Notes under the pieces: model-generated | Told to the model about the DNA's origin: nothing | Databases searched by the model: none | The model's input: only the letters and a program-made list of their open reading frames with translations | Assembly (NCBI RefSeq): GCF_030065545.1 | Contig: NZ_JASJNC010000002.1 | Span: 310,001-374,000 of the forward strand | Reading direction: 5' to 3' | DNA from: Marinicella marina | GTDB taxonomy: Bacteria; Pseudomonadota; Gammaproteobacteria; Xanthomonadales; Marinicellaceae | Length of the DNA stretch: 64,000 nucleotides | In this document: one piece after another, positions 17,638 through 27,603 of the stretch | Layout of the letters: each line of letters begins with the position of its first letter | How positions within the stretch are numbered: the first letter of the stretch is position 1 | Made by a program: the position numbers and the translations under genes

Positions 17638-18117
17638 TCATTTATCAGGGTTAAAGCGCATCTCAATTAAATGTGATTCAAAACCTGATTTTTCATAGGC
17701 TTTGATGGCGCGTGGGTTTTTGGCATACACATGCAGGATGATTTCACTGATGCCTTGTTGTTTGAACCAACTTCTGATGGCATCAATCAGGGCCTGGCTC
17801 ACGCCTTGTCCACGATGGGCTTTTCGCACATACATGAAACCGATGTATCCTAGGTGACTGGTTTGGAAAAAGTCTTTGCGGGGTCTGATTTGGCCATAGA
17901 TACTGCCTATTATTTGAGTCTGATTTTCCGCAACGAGCACCTCTGTCTTTGGGTCTTCTAAGTATTCAGCTATGGGATAATAACTGATGGGTTGGTCTTG
18001 AATCATGCTGGGATCCATAGGCCGCTCAGTGGCAATAATCTTCTGTTCAAAATCTAATAAACAGTTCAGATCCTCTACACGTGCCCGCCGTATGGAGTGG
18101 TTATTGGTGTCTTTCAT
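17638..18117 (-). CDS. GNAT-family N-acetyltransferase
   Basis: A 159-residue acetyltransferase. Motif A of the GNAT fold, YVRKAHRGQGVSQALIDAI, binds acetyl-CoA, and motif B appears as NPRAIKAYEKSGFES. The N-terminal beta strand starts SIRRARVEDLNCLLDFE. The frame stays open upstream to 18237, but the ATG at 18117 matches the family start. The acceptor, an amine on a small molecule or a protein, cannot be predicted. It precedes the DUF1329 gene and may be co-transcribed with it. Confidence 0.88.
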   Translation of the reverse strand: MKDTNNHSIRRARVEDLNCLLDFEQKIIATERPMDPSMIQDQPISYYPIAEYLEDPKTEVLVAENQTQIIGSIYGQIRPRKDFFQTSHLGYIGFMYVRKAHRGQGVSQALIDAIRSWFKQQGISEIILHVYAKNPRAIKAYEKSGFESHLIEMRFNPDK

Positions 18118-18236
18118 TGCATCGATTTTACTAGAATTCAGCGGACAGCAGATGAATATTTTAAGCCGCAGGCACATCTTGTTAAAGCTGTTTGTACTTG
18201 CTACTATGTCTGTGTCATATATTAAAGGGGAAAACA

Positions 18237-20033
18237 ATGCACAATCAATTCAATGTCATCAACTGTCTGACGACTTTTATTTTATTGTCAGTCATCCATT
18301 CTGTCTCAGCCGGTGTTGATGTCACTTACGACTTTGAAAACATAGGCAACGGCAACAGCAGTTTTGTTTCATCAGGCCAAACATTCACAGTCAGTGCTGA
18401 ATTAGTTGGTATAGATATTGCTACTTTTGGCTCTGATTTAAACGGTAATTTAGGTACCTCAGATGGGTATTTAGATACCGGTTTTGAAACTTCAAATGTT
18501 GGTAATGTTGGCGGCATCAATGCGCCTACAGGTCAAACCTTCAGGGCACAGCGTTTTGATGTGTGGCCCTCTGAGAATCAAGGTGGCGTCGTTCAGTCAG
18601 CAGGTGCTTTGGTCCGTGTTCTGGGTTTCAGGAATGGGCAACAAATCATTTCAGCTGATGTGGCTATGTTTGATTACGGCCAACAAACCGTTGCCAATGT
18701 CAGGTGGCACCGCATAGACTTATCAGCAACGGCTTTCGGTGCTACGGATATTGATTCTGTTCAGTTTGAATTGCTTGGTAACCAAGACTACATTGCTGTT
18801 GATAATTTTATTTACAGCGACCTTCAGTCCGCTAATAATTTGCCCACCATTTCAGGCAGTGTGTCTAACCAAGCTGTTAACGATGATGCCACTATTCTGG
18901 CTTTTCAAAACCTTCTATTAGGAGAGCCTGATGGTGAAGATGTGGCTTTAACGGTCACTCTGAATAACAATGCCAATGGCGTGTTCACACCTGCCTCTTT
19001 GGCAGCCTCTGGTTTTGTTGGCAGCGGACCATATAGCCTCTCTGCCAGAACGGCTGCGCAAGCCCAAACCGCTATTCGTTTGTTGGCTTTTGACCCCACC
19101 GATGACCAAGTGGCTCCAGGCCAAGCGGTTACTACTGTATTTAATGTAGCCAGCTTTGATGGAGTGGGTACAGTCAATGACAATGGCACTTCTGTGGTTG
19201 CCACATCGATAGATCAGGCTCCAGTGGCTGTGGCCGATGCCGTGACTGTATTAGAAGATGCTGGCGCAACAGTTATCAATGTATTAGGTAATGACACCGA
19301 TGTCGATGATGGTCCCATTGAAGTGAGCAGTGTGAATCAGCCCAGCAATGCATCAGTGACCAATAACACCTCATCATTGAGTTATGCTTCCAACGCTGAT
19401 TACTGCAACGATGGCAATGGTACAGATGATTTTACTTACACCCTCAATGGGGGCTCAACGGCCAGCGTGTCGATGACAGTGACTTGTGTCAATGACGCGC
19501 CAACCATTTCAGTGTTGGGAGACATCGATGCCACGGGTTTGCTTGATGCCAACAACCAAATTCAACTGGCCGGTTTCGTTGATGATATATCTTTCGGTCC
19601 CGATAATGAATCTGGACAAGGGGTTTTGGGCTTTTTCCCTAATTGTGGCAGCGATCCCAATGATGTGATTGACTTTATTGTGGTGGATACACAAGGTGAG
19701 TTGACCATTGAATTCACGCAAAACTTAGGCACTGCCCAGTGTACTTTAACCATGCTGGATAATGGTGGCACCCAAAACAATGGTAACAACACATCTAACC
19801 AGGTGAACTTCAATGTCAGTTTAACCGATGTCATTTTCATTGATGGTTTTGATGGTGATGAGGCTGTGTTATTGGAAATACAGATCAAGTCTGGTGCCTA
19901 TGAGGCATTGAATTATGATGCGGAGACTGGGAGGCTGAATTTTGCTGCGCATACACTGCAATTACGCCAAGACTTAAACCTGTCATCACAACAGGAAATG
20001 ATTACAGCTTGGATGAGGTCGTTGATTGAATAA
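18237..20033 (+). CDS. Secreted multi-domain protein with cadherin/VCBS-like repeat
   Basis: A 599-residue exported protein. AAAGGGG precedes the ATG at 18237, and a signal peptide ends near SVSAG. Residues about 20-195 form a beta-rich domain beginning VDVTYDFENIG. Residues about 200-330 hold a beta-sandwich repeat. A tandem Ig/cadherin-like unit follows (VADAVTVLEDAGATVINVLG, then NDTDVDDG and DDFTYTLNG). The motif VIFIDGFDGD occurs about 60 residues before the end and resembles the C-terminal motif of other exported proteins here, but in this protein it is followed by an extra helical tail (LNLSSQQEMITAWMRSLIE). Probably a surface or extracellular adhesive protein. Confidence 0.75.
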   Translation: MHNQFNVINCLTTFILLSVIHSVSAGVDVTYDFENIGNGNSSFVSSGQTFTVSAELVGIDIATFGSDLNGNLGTSDGYLDTGFETSNVGNVGGINAPTGQTFRAQRFDVWPSENQGGVVQSAGALVRVLGFRNGQQIISADVAMFDYGQQTVANVRWHRIDLSATAFGATDIDSVQFELLGNQDYIAVDNFIYSDLQSANNLPTISGSVSNQAVNDDATILAFQNLLLGEPDGEDVALTVTLNNNANGVFTPASLAASGFVGSGPYSLSARTAAQAQTAIRLLAFDPTDDQVAPGQAVTTVFNVASFDGVGTVNDNGTSVVATSIDQAPVAVADAVTVLEDAGATVINVLGNDTDVDDGPIEVSSVNQPSNASVTNNTSSLSYASNADYCNDGNGTDDFTYTLNGGSTASVSMTVTCVNDAPTISVLGDIDATGLLDANNQIQLAGFVDDISFGPDNESGQGVLGFFPNCGSDPNDVIDFIVVDTQGELTIEFTQNLGTAQCTLTMLDNGGTQNNGNNTSNQVNFNVSLTDVIFIDGFDGDEAVLLEIQIKSGAYEALNYDAETGRLNFAAHTLQLRQDLNLSSQQEMITAWMRSLIE

Positions 20034-20061
20034 TGACCATCATCCGCTTATACAGAGCATT

Positions 20062-20088
20062 AAAAAGGGCCGCGAAAGGCCCTTTTTT
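20062..20088. terminator. Bidirectional rho-independent terminator
   Basis: AAAAAGGGCC (20062-20071) pairs with GGCCCTTTTT (20078-20087) around a 6-bp loop and runs into T-tracts on both strands. It lies between the convergent secreted-protein gene and the SDR gene and can serve both. Confidence 0.9.
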
Positions 20089-20112
20089 ATTGTGTTTTCA
20101 ACTGGCTGGTAT

Positions 20113-20850
20113 TCAGCCCTCTGGTTCAGCCTCGATAACTTGGGTGGCATAATCATGATAAACCGCCTCAAACTGTTTGGCCATGGTGTCAGGGAAAACA
20201 TGAAAGGCACCAGTTGCCAATGACTCGACGATGCCGTCAGCCACCACATCTGCCGGATCGGCCTCATCAAAACCAGCCTGCTTGGCCATGTCTGTGGCAA
20301 TCGGTCCGGGGTGCACCGATAACACTTGGATGCCATCATTTGCCCAAGTTTCTCTCAAACCTTGCGTCAAAGAGTAGGCCGCCGCTTTGGATGCCGAATA
20401 GGTGGTGAATGAAGCGAAATTCTTAATTGAAGCCACAGAGTTCAATTGTACGAAGGCGGCTTCGGGTTGTTTTTTAAGTATCGGTTGGTAGGCTTGGGCC
20501 ATGCGCAGCAAGCCCAAGGTGTTGATGTTGAATTCATATGCCAGTGCTTCTTCGGCATTGGGGTCGTTGGCATCAGCTTGTTTCAGTACGCCGGCATTAT
20601 TGACCACAATTTCAGCATCAGGTGTTTGTTTGGCTAAGTTTTGAATCGCTGCTTTATCAGCCACATCAACTTGAACCGCCGCAACGCGGTTGCCATACTT
20701 TTCTTCCAGTTCTTTGACTGAGTCTAAATCACGAACTGCCAAATACACTTTCTTGGCTCCGGCTTGTAAAAATATTTCGGTGATGCTGCGGCCTATGCCT
20801 CTGTTTGCGCCGGTTACAACCGCTGTTTTATTTTTTATTTCAATGTTCAT
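20113..20850 (-). CDS. Short-chain dehydrogenase/reductase
   Basis: A 245-residue classical SDR. The cofactor motif is TGANRGIG (about residues 14-21), followed by the NNAG motif, the catalytic Ser in LNSVAS, and YSASK with the catalytic Tyr and Lys. Arg in the glycine motif and Arg in VRDLDS suggest NADPH preference. The substrate is an unknown alcohol or ketone. It is divergent from a TetR regulator, with two identical palindromes in the spacer, so expression is probably induced by a ligand of that regulator. Confidence 0.92.
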   Translation of the reverse strand: MNIEIKNKTAVVTGANRGIGRSITEIFLQAGAKKVYLAVRDLDSVKELEEKYGNRVAAVQVDVADKAAIQNLAKQTPDAEIVVNNAGVLKQADANDPNAEEALAYEFNINTLGLLRMAQAYQPILKKQPEAAFVQLNSVASIKNFASFTTYSASKAAAYSLTQGLRETWANDGIQVLSVHPGPIATDMAKQAGFDEADPADVVADGIVESLATGAFHVFPDTMAKQFEAVYHDYATQVIEAEPEG

Positions 20851-20882
20851 TATGTGCTTCCTTTTGGGTTAAACTAAATATG

Positions 20883-20921
20883 TACCGTTCGGTATGATTG
20901 CAATAATATACCGTTCGGTAT
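20883..20921. promoter_or_regulatory. Two TetR operators between SDR and regulator
   Basis: The perfect palindrome TACCGTTCGGTA occurs twice, at 20883-20894 and 20909-20920, 26 bp centre to centre. The second extends to ATACCGTTCGGTAT. ACCGnnCGGT cores are typical TetR/AcrR operators. The sites cover the divergent promoter region (a TATAAA overlaps the second site). Confidence 0.85.
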
Positions 20922-20954
20922 AAAATGGTCAAGTCTTTTAAATGATTTATTTTT

Positions 20955-21548
20955 ATGCCAGCAGGTAGACACAGAACATTTGATGAAAAACAAGCTTTAG
21001 AAGCAGCGATGCGGGTCTTCTGGCAAAAAGGTTATGCCGGTGCTTCGCTAACAGACTTAACCCATGCCATGGGTATCAATAAGCCCAGCATGTACGCAGC
21101 CTTTGGCAACAAAGAACAGTTGTTCATTGCCAGTTTGCAGAATTACCTCAATGCCTATGCCAGCAGCCATGTTGATTGCTTGAAGCAAGACAACCAAACA
21201 TTCAGAGCACGTTTGCGTGGCTACTTAATGAGTATCATCCACGGTCAATGTGGTGCCACAGCACCCAAAGGATGCTTTATTTCTGTGAGTATCTCAGAGT
21301 CTATCAGTGATGATTTCCCAGCTGCAGCGAAAGCCCAAATTGATGCCATGAAATTGGTCGGAGAAGGGGTGTTATTGGACTTTTTTTCTGCGGCTCAATC
21401 AAATGGTGAGTTAGCTGATGATCATGATGTATCGGCTTTGACACAGTACTTCATGGGCGTTATGCATGGCACTGCCGCATTGGCCAGAGCGGGTAAAAGC
21501 ACACAACAACTGACCACAGTGGTCGAAACCTCATTGAAAGTCCTTTAG
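20955..21548 (+). CDS. TetR/AcrR-family repressor
   Basis: A 197-residue regulator. The N-terminal HTH (about residues 10-55) reads AMRVFWQKGYAGASLTDLTH, followed by GINKPSMYAAFGNKEQLF. The C-terminal helical domain, with GCFISVSISES and YFMGVMHGTAALARAG, is the ligand pocket. The start has no strong Shine-Dalgarno sequence, but the family start MPAGRHRTFDE is typical. It is divergent from the SDR gene with two shared operators, so it most likely represses both itself and the dehydrogenase. The inducer is unknown. Confidence 0.92.
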   Translation: MPAGRHRTFDEKQALEAAMRVFWQKGYAGASLTDLTHAMGINKPSMYAAFGNKEQLFIASLQNYLNAYASSHVDCLKQDNQTFRARLRGYLMSIIHGQCGATAPKGCFISVSISESISDDFPAAAKAQIDAMKLVGEGVLLDFFSAAQSNGELADDHDVSALTQYFMGVMHGTAALARAGKSTQQLTTVVETSLKVL

Positions 21549-21655
21549 TCACGCAAACTAACAACATGAAAAGTCAGTTAAAGCCTCACAAATAACTTGG
21601 CCGAGGTAAAACTGGCTTAAGCACCAAATATTTTTAAAACTTAGCACGCATAAAA

Positions 21656-21686
21656 AAGGGTTGATACTTTCACGGCATCAACCCTT
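21656..21686 (-). terminator. Rho-independent terminator of the Calx-beta gene
   Basis: AAGGGTTGAT (21656-21665) and ATCAACCCTT (21677-21686) form a perfect 10-bp stem with an 11-base loop. Reading leftwards it ends in a run of T residues, so it terminates the large minus-strand gene 25 bp after its stop. Confidence 0.88.
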
Positions 21687-21710
21687 CACTTGGTTCAACA
21701 GTAAGTTGGT

Positions 21711-24700
21711 TTAATGATGCGACAGTGCCAATAGTCTCTTGCGACCGAACCAACCCATTAATAACAGCATGATCAACAATGACCAAGTACCCAAGGTAGG
21801 TACAGGCCTGACTTCACCGACGCCAACCAATGTCGGATCGCCAGCCAGCGGGGTGTTGGGGTCATCAGTTAATACATCTGCAAAATTGGTACCGCTGATG
21901 GTACCTTGATTAGAAATGATTTCACCCACTGCAACATCACCATTGATTCTGGCCTGGTAACGAATCAACACATCACTGCCGCCCAGGTTATTGATGTTGA
22001 TGGGTAAATCGCCTATGTCTACAATGATCGTGGCATCGCCTTGGTCACTGCCATCAATGATGGTGCCAGCACTGGTGCTTAAGGTGCCGCCAATCACTGT
22101 CAGATTAGGGTCAACATTGGTGGTGAAGACGACACCAGTTGCGGTTGGGCCATTGTGGCGTATAGCCACTTCGTAAGTGATGGTATCACCGGCTGCCGCA
22201 GGGGCATTGACAAGCGCCGTATTTGAAGCAGTCACTTCAGGATCATCATCGATGATGGTACCAACAGCACTGCTGCGATCCAGTGTGACGCCAGCCACAG
22301 TGACATTACTTAATGCCAGCTCCAAGGTCTCATCACCTTCGAAAGCCATATCTGCTATCACAGGCACCTGTACTTGCAGGGTTTCACCTGGAATCCCTGC
22401 AAAGTTCAGGGTGCCGCTGACAGCGGTATAATCTGAACCTGCTGTGGCAGTCACATTGACCGTGTTGTAATCAACACTCACTGCATCTTTCACTTGTGAG
22501 CCCAAAGTGACATCAAAGGTTAATACAGAATTGACGGTATTGCCCTCTGTGTTGCTGGCATCAGTGATGGATATGCTGGAGGAGTCATCATTCAAGATGG
22601 TGCCTGTACCTACCGAATCACTCAGAGTAACACCCCTGCCTGCGTCATTTAAATTGTTCAGAATCACATCAAAGTTTTCATCACTTTCAACCGCTAAATC
22701 TCCGTTCACCACAACAGTAAAGGTTTGGCTTTCGCCAGCTGTGCCGGCAAAGTTCAAAGTGTCGCTGTTGGCCACATAGTCATTGGCGGCGACAGTGGCT
22801 GAACCATCAGCACTGGCAATGTCTATGCTCAAGGCGGTATCAACCGCATTATCTAAAGATACCGTGAAGGTGTAATTGGTGGTACCTGCATTGCCCTCAT
22901 TGCTGGTGACATCATCTATACTCAATGCTGCCAAGTCATCGTTGCTGATGGTGCCAACGGCTTGTGCATCGCTGATGGTAACATCAGGGCTACTGATATT
23001 AGATAAGTTAACAAACAATGTTTCATCCAACTCTGTTACGGCATCACCATTGAGTACCACAGTGATGGTTTGTACTTCACCGGGCGAACCAACAAAGTTG
23101 AGGGTGCCATTGTTGCTGGTATAGTCACTGCCTGCAGTGGCGGTGTCATCGGCAGTGGCATAATCGACGGTCAATGGGTCTTTGACCAAAGAGCCTAAAG
23201 TCACATCAAACACCAGGTTAACTGTACCCGAATCACCTTCTGCGATGGTGGCATCACTTATGGAAATACTGGCGCTGTCATCATTGACGATGGTGGCGGT
23301 GCCAGAATTATCAGCGATGGTCACATTGCGCCCACCCAAGCCAGCCAGATTGCTTAAAGTGGCGGTGAAGTCTTCATCTGTTTCTACTGCGGTATCACCA
23401 TTGACTGGGACTGAAAAAGTTAAAGTTTGGTCAGTGCTGCCATTGAAGTTCAGGGTATTACTGGTGGCGCTGTAGTCATTGGCTGCCACAGTGGCAGTGC
23501 CATCTGCGGTTGCTGCATCTACATTGAAAGCAGCATCTACTGTGCCATTCAAAGAGACCGTGAAGTCGAAAGCCGTGGTTCCCGCATTGCCTTCATTGAG
23601 GCTGATGTCGTCGATGCTTAAGGTGGCGGTATCGTCGTTATTGATGGTGCCAACACCCAGGTCATCGGCCAAAGTCACACCGGCCACTGAGGCATTGCTG
23701 ATGGTGAGATTGAAAGTTTCATTCAATTCAACCACCGCATCACCCAATACCGAGACATTGATTTGCTGCGATTCGTTGTTGTTACCAACAAAATTCAAAG
23801 TACCTGCTGTGGTGGTGTAATCGGTGCCTGTTGCCGTGCCATCACTGGTGGTGAAATCAACGCTCACACCATCTTGTACCGCGCCAGATAGGGACACGGA
23901 GAAGCCAAAGGTTGTGGTTCCCGCATTGCCTTCTGCCAATGCCACATCAGTAATTGACAGGGTTGCACTGTCATCGTTGTTGATGGTGCCTGTGCCGTTA
24001 GCAACGGCTAAGGTGATGTCACGACTACTGGCAACTAAATTGCTTAAGTTGACAGTGAATGCTTCATTGGCCTCGACCACGGCATCGCCATTGACCACAA
24101 CAGAAATTGTTTGCGTTTCAGCAGCATTGCCAGCAAAGTTCAAGGTGCCGTTGTTGCTGACATAATCGCTGCCAGCTGCAGCTGTGCCATCGGCCGTAGC
24201 GGCATCAACACTGAATGCGGTATCCACTTGGTTATCCAAGGAAACGGTGAAGGTGAAATTGGTGGTGCCTGCATTGCCCTCGGTTAAGCTGACAGAATCA
24301 ATGCTTAAAGTGGCTGCATCATCATTGGTGATGGTGCCACTTGCAGTGGCATCACTGATGCTTATTGAGGGGTCACTGATGTTGCTCAAAGTCACATTGA
24401 ACACTTCATCAAGTTCAGTGACTGTATCACCACTGATCACAACACTGACGTTTTGAGTTTCGCCATCGGTGCCAGCGAAATTTAAAGTACCGCTGTTGCT
24501 GGTGTAGTCTGATCCAGCCAAAGCCGTGCCATCGCTGGTGGCAAAATCAATGCTCACACCGGTGTTGACATCACCCGATAAGGTCACAACAAAGTTGAGG
24601 TTGCTGCCGCCACCGTCACCTTCAGTGATGCTGGCATCAGCAATACTCAAGCTGGCCACATCATCATTGAGGATGGTGGCTGTGCCGATTGCAGTGCCAA

Positions 24701-27458
24701 TGCTGACTGGTAAACCACCGGCTTGCAGATTACTCAAAGCGGCGGTGAAAGTCTCATCGTTTTCTAAGGTGGTATCACCATTGACATTAACGCTGAATGT
24801 CACGGCTTGATTTGCATTATTACCAAAGAAAATCCTATTGCTGGCTGTATTGTAGTCACCTGATGCGGTTGTGGCCGTGCCATCTAAAGTGTTTACATCA
24901 ACGGCGAAACCACCTTGCACCTGACCTAGTAAGCTAACAGTAAAATCAAATGTCGTGTTACCTGAATCACCTTCATTTAAACTGATGTCATTGATCGAAA
25001 CTGTCGCTGAATCATCATTCAAAATAGTGAGCGTGGCACCATCAGTGATGTCAATGTTTCCGCTACTTACCGTAACGGGAGACAAGCCACTCATAGATAT
25101 TGAGACAGTTTCATCGTTCTCCACTTTGGTGTCAGCGCCGAGTGTCACAGTCAAGGTCTCCGTTTCACCGGCAGTACCAGCAAAGGTTTCGGTGGCCGAG
25201 GTCACAGCGGTATAATCAGCATCAGCCGTGGTGGCGGTGCCATCAGCGGTTGAAACATCCACATCAAAACCACCGTCAACAGCATTATCCAAAGTCAATG
25301 TGATGGTGGCAGTGCCTGAGTTTTCATTGACTGCCACATTGGCAATGGTCACAGCCGCAGAATCATCATTATTGAGCGTCAGCGTGGCGCCATCAGTGAT
25401 GTCAATGCTACCCGAACTGACTGTGACAGGCGATAGACCACTCATGGAGATGGATACAGTTTCATCGGCTTCCACTTTGGTGTCACCGCCAAGTGTGATG
25501 GTAAAGGTTTCGGTTTCACCAGCGGTACCAGCAAAAGTCTCGGTGGCCGAAGTCACGGCGGTGTAATCACCATCAGCCGTGGTGGCGGTGCCATCAGCGG
25601 TTGAAACATCAACATCAAAGCCGCCGTCAATGGCTGCACTCGAAGTCAATGTGATGGTGGCTGTGCCAGAATTTTCATTGACCGCCACATCGGCAATGGT
25701 TACCGTTGCGGTGTCGTCATTGTTGATGGTGCCTATACCTTGGCCGTCACTGATACTGGCGCCAGCAGAGGGTGCTGACAAGTTGACTGTCAGAGTTTCA
25801 TTGGCCTCAACCAGGGTATCCCCATTGATAACCACATTGACGGTTTGGGTTAAGTTGCCACCGTTGGTAAAATTAAGGGTCCCAGAATTACTGCTGTAGT
25901 CACTACCGGCAGTGGCTGTGCCATTGGCGGTGGCGAAATTCACACTGGCCGCCGAGGTGTTGTTGCTGCGGGTCACGGTGAAACTCAGGTTTGAGGTGCC
26001 AGCATTGCCTTCACTCAGCGACACATCATTGATGGAAAATTCAGGTGGTACAATCAAGGGAGTGAGTCTGAATAGTTCATCACCTATACCAACACCATCG
26101 GCAGAAAACAACATGGAGGTTAAATAAATAATTGGCCCGCCATTTTCATCGGTGACAGCAATCGGAAAGCCATCGGCCGCAGCACCGTTTAAGTCGATTA
26201 GTCGTTCATAACTGGAACCAGCAGCATTGAGCTTGAACATTTCACGACCGGTGCTACTTTCCATCACAGCATATAAGTCATCAATGAATTTAAACTGAAA
26301 AGTCAGGTTGGAGTCGCCTGCAGCAGGCGGATTGGCGTTGGTGATTTGTGATTGTGTTGCACCAACCAAGCGGAAAGGTTCGTCGTCACCACCAACGGTT
26401 GCTCGTCCTTCATAATAAATGTTGCCTTCATAAACCGTGACATTAGATGGTCTGAATGCAGTGGCGCCCGGCACTGGTTCTAATATGTTGTTATCGGCAC
26501 GCAAGCGGTACAAACCACGATCAGTGGCAGTCACATCGACGCTCATCAGTAAATCACCACCAAAAATAATTAAGTCATCGTTTTCATCTTGTAAGGGATT
26601 TGGGAAACCGTCGTCAATCCCGTTGAAATCACTGTGCCGGTTGTAGGTGTTGCTGGCGAAATCATATTCAAACAGTTCACGCCCTTGGTCACTTTCCATC
26701 ACCGCATACAAGCGATTATTAAAGACGAATTGATCGGTCAAGTTAGAATCTCCAACCCGAGGATTGGCATTGGTAATTTGGGTTTGGGTGCTGCCAATCA
26801 GTCTGAACGGCTCGTCATCACCGCCTACCGTAGCTCGACCTTCATAATACAAGTTGCCGTTGAAGACAGCCAAATTAGAGGGTCTGAATGCAGTAGCACC
26901 TGGTACTGGCTCCAGCACATTGTTATCCGCTCTGAGCCAGTGAAGCTGACGGTCTGTGGCAGCCACGTCAACACCCATCAACAAGTTGCCATTATAAATA
27001 ATCAGATCACCATTGGCATCTTTCAGCGGAATCGGAAAGCCATCGGCTGCCCCGTTGAAATTACTGTGTCTTTCATAAACCTGTGTGGTGGTGTTGTACT
27101 CGAACAGTTCACGTCCTTGGTCACTCTCCATCACCGCATACAATCGGTTGTTAAAAACGAACTGAGCAGTCAGATTTGAGTCATTGGCTGGCAGTGGGTT
27201 GGCATTGGGTATTTGTACCAAGGTGGTGCCATCAAAGCGCCAAGGCTCATCGTTACCACCAGCGTTCATGGCTTCAAAGAATAACTCGCCATTGAAAACA
27301 GCGCCTGTGCCCGGATCACCATCACCAATGCCCGGCGTCATCTCGGTGTATAACACCAGTTCAGTTGGAGTGGCGTAGGCCTGCAATGACGCCCACAGTA
27401 AAACCACGAGCGTGAATAATTTTTTTGACATAGTAATCTTAGATGTTTTGAATAACAT
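21711..27458 (-). CDS. Giant Calx-beta repeat surface protein with IPTL-CTERM tail
   Basis: A 1915-residue exported protein. AAGGGG lies 8 nt before the ATG at 27458, and the signal peptide ends near LQAYA. Residues about 30-460 hold three to four repeats of a propeller-like unit (landmarks DQGRELFEY, DGFPIPL and ATAFRPSN). Residues about 470-1760 hold eleven Calx-beta domains of about 105-120 residues, each with LxEGNAGT..., DGTA...DY and ending in INNDD-type calcium-binding acids. A DUF11-like domain follows (about 1765-1870, VNAPAAAGDTITYEVAI). The protein ends in an IPTL-CTERM sorting signal (PVPTLGTWSLL, membrane helix, GRKR). Predicted function is Ca2+-dependent adhesion or a surface layer component. 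The sorting enzyme is not in the window. Confidence 0.92.
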   Translation of the reverse strand: MLFKTSKITMSKKLFTLVVLLWASLQAYATPTELVLYTEMTPGIGDGDPGTGAVFNGELFFEAMNAGGNDEPWRFDGTTLVQIPNANPLPANDSNLTAQFVFNNRLYAVMESDQGRELFEYNTTTQVYERHSNFNGAADGFPIPLKDANGDLIIYNGNLLMGVDVAATDRQLHWLRADNNVLEPVPGATAFRPSNLAVFNGNLYYEGRATVGGDDEPFRLIGSTQTQITNANPRVGDSNLTDQFVFNNRLYAVMESDQGRELFEYDFASNTYNRHSDFNGIDDGFPNPLQDENDDLIIFGGDLLMSVDVTATDRGLYRLRADNNILEPVPGATAFRPSNVTVYEGNIYYEGRATVGGDDEPFRLVGATQSQITNANPPAAGDSNLTFQFKFIDDLYAVMESSTGREMFKLNAAGSSYERLIDLNGAAADGFPIAVTDENGGPIIYLTSMLFSADGVGIGDELFRLTPLIVPPEFSINDVSLSEGNAGTSNLSFTVTRSNNTSAASVNFATANGTATAGSDYSSNSGTLNFTNGGNLTQTVNVVINGDTLVEANETLTVNLSAPSAGASISDGQGIGTINNDDTATVTIADVAVNENSGTATITLTSSAAIDGGFDVDVSTADGTATTADGDYTAVTSATETFAGTAGETETFTITLGGDTKVEADETVSISMSGLSPVTVSSGSIDITDGATLTLNNDDSAAVTIANVAVNENSGTATITLTLDNAVDGGFDVDVSTADGTATTADADYTAVTSATETFAGTAGETETLTVTLGADTKVENDETVSISMSGLSPVTVSSGNIDITDGATLTILNDDSATVSINDISLNEGDSGNTTFDFTVSLLGQVQGGFAVDVNTLDGTATTASGDYNTASNRIFFGNNANQAVTFSVNVNGDTTLENDETFTAALSNLQAGGLPVSIGTAIGTATILNDDVASLSIADASITEGDGGGSNLNFVVTLSGDVNTGVSIDFATSDGTALAGSDYTSNSGTLNFAGTDGETQNVSVVISGDTVTELDEVFNVTLSNISDPSISISDATASGTITNDDAATLSIDSVSLTEGNAGTTNFTFTVSLDNQVDTAFSVDAATADGTAAAGSDYVSNNGTLNFAGNAAETQTISVVVNGDAVVEANEAFTVNLSNLVASSRDITLAVANGTGTINNDDSATLSITDVALAEGNAGTTTFGFSVSLSGAVQDGVSVDFTTSDGTATGTDYTTTAGTLNFVGNNNESQQINVSVLGDAVVELNETFNLTISNASVAGVTLADDLGVGTINNDDTATLSIDDISLNEGNAGTTAFDFTVSLNGTVDAAFNVDAATADGTATVAANDYSATSNTLNFNGSTDQTLTFSVPVNGDTAVETDEDFTATLSNLAGLGGRNVTIADNSGTATIVNDDSASISISDATIAEGDSGTVNLVFDVTLGSLVKDPLTVDYATADDTATAGSDYTSNNGTLNFVGSPGEVQTITVVLNGDAVTELDETLFVNLSNISSPDVTISDAQAVGTISNDDLAALSIDDVTSNEGNAGTTNYTFTVSLDNAVDTALSIDIASADGSATVAANDYVANSDTLNFAGTAGESQTFTVVVNGDLAVESDENFDVILNNLNDAGRGVTLSDSVGTGTILNDDSSSISITDASNTEGNTVNSVLTFDVTLGSQVKDAVSVDYNTVNVTATAGSDYTAVSGTLNFAGIPGETLQVQVPVIADMAFEGDETLELALSNVTVAGVTLDRSSAVGTIIDDDPEVTASNTALVNAPAAAGDTITYEVAIRHNGPTATGVVFTTNVDPNLTVIGGTLSTSAGTIIDGSDQGDATIIVDIGDLPININNLGGSDVLIRYQARINGDVAVGEIISNQGTISGTNFADVLTDDPNTPLAGDPTLVGVGEVRPVPTLGTWSLLIMLLLMGWFGRKRLLALSHH

Positions 27459-27603
27459 AAATTCAGCCCCTTTATCTGAAAATAGTTGAAAAGAATAGTG
27501 TGTACAATTTTGTTAAAATATTGTAGCAGGAATCAGCAATCACCGTGACTGTTTTCTTGACTTCTTTCACTTAAAATTACCAAAAAATGCATACTATGGG
27601 TAT

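Noticed and set aside
18192-18236. Upstream in-frame start for the secreted protein at 18237
   Set aside because: The ATG at 18237 has AAAGGGG at the right distance and begins a normal signal peptide; the extension adds an odd hydrophobic stretch.
26634-27179. 181-codon plus-strand frame opposite the Calx-beta gene
   Set aside because: It mirrors the repeated N-terminal units of the real gene. Many similar antisense frames across 22-26 kb also follow the repeat period.
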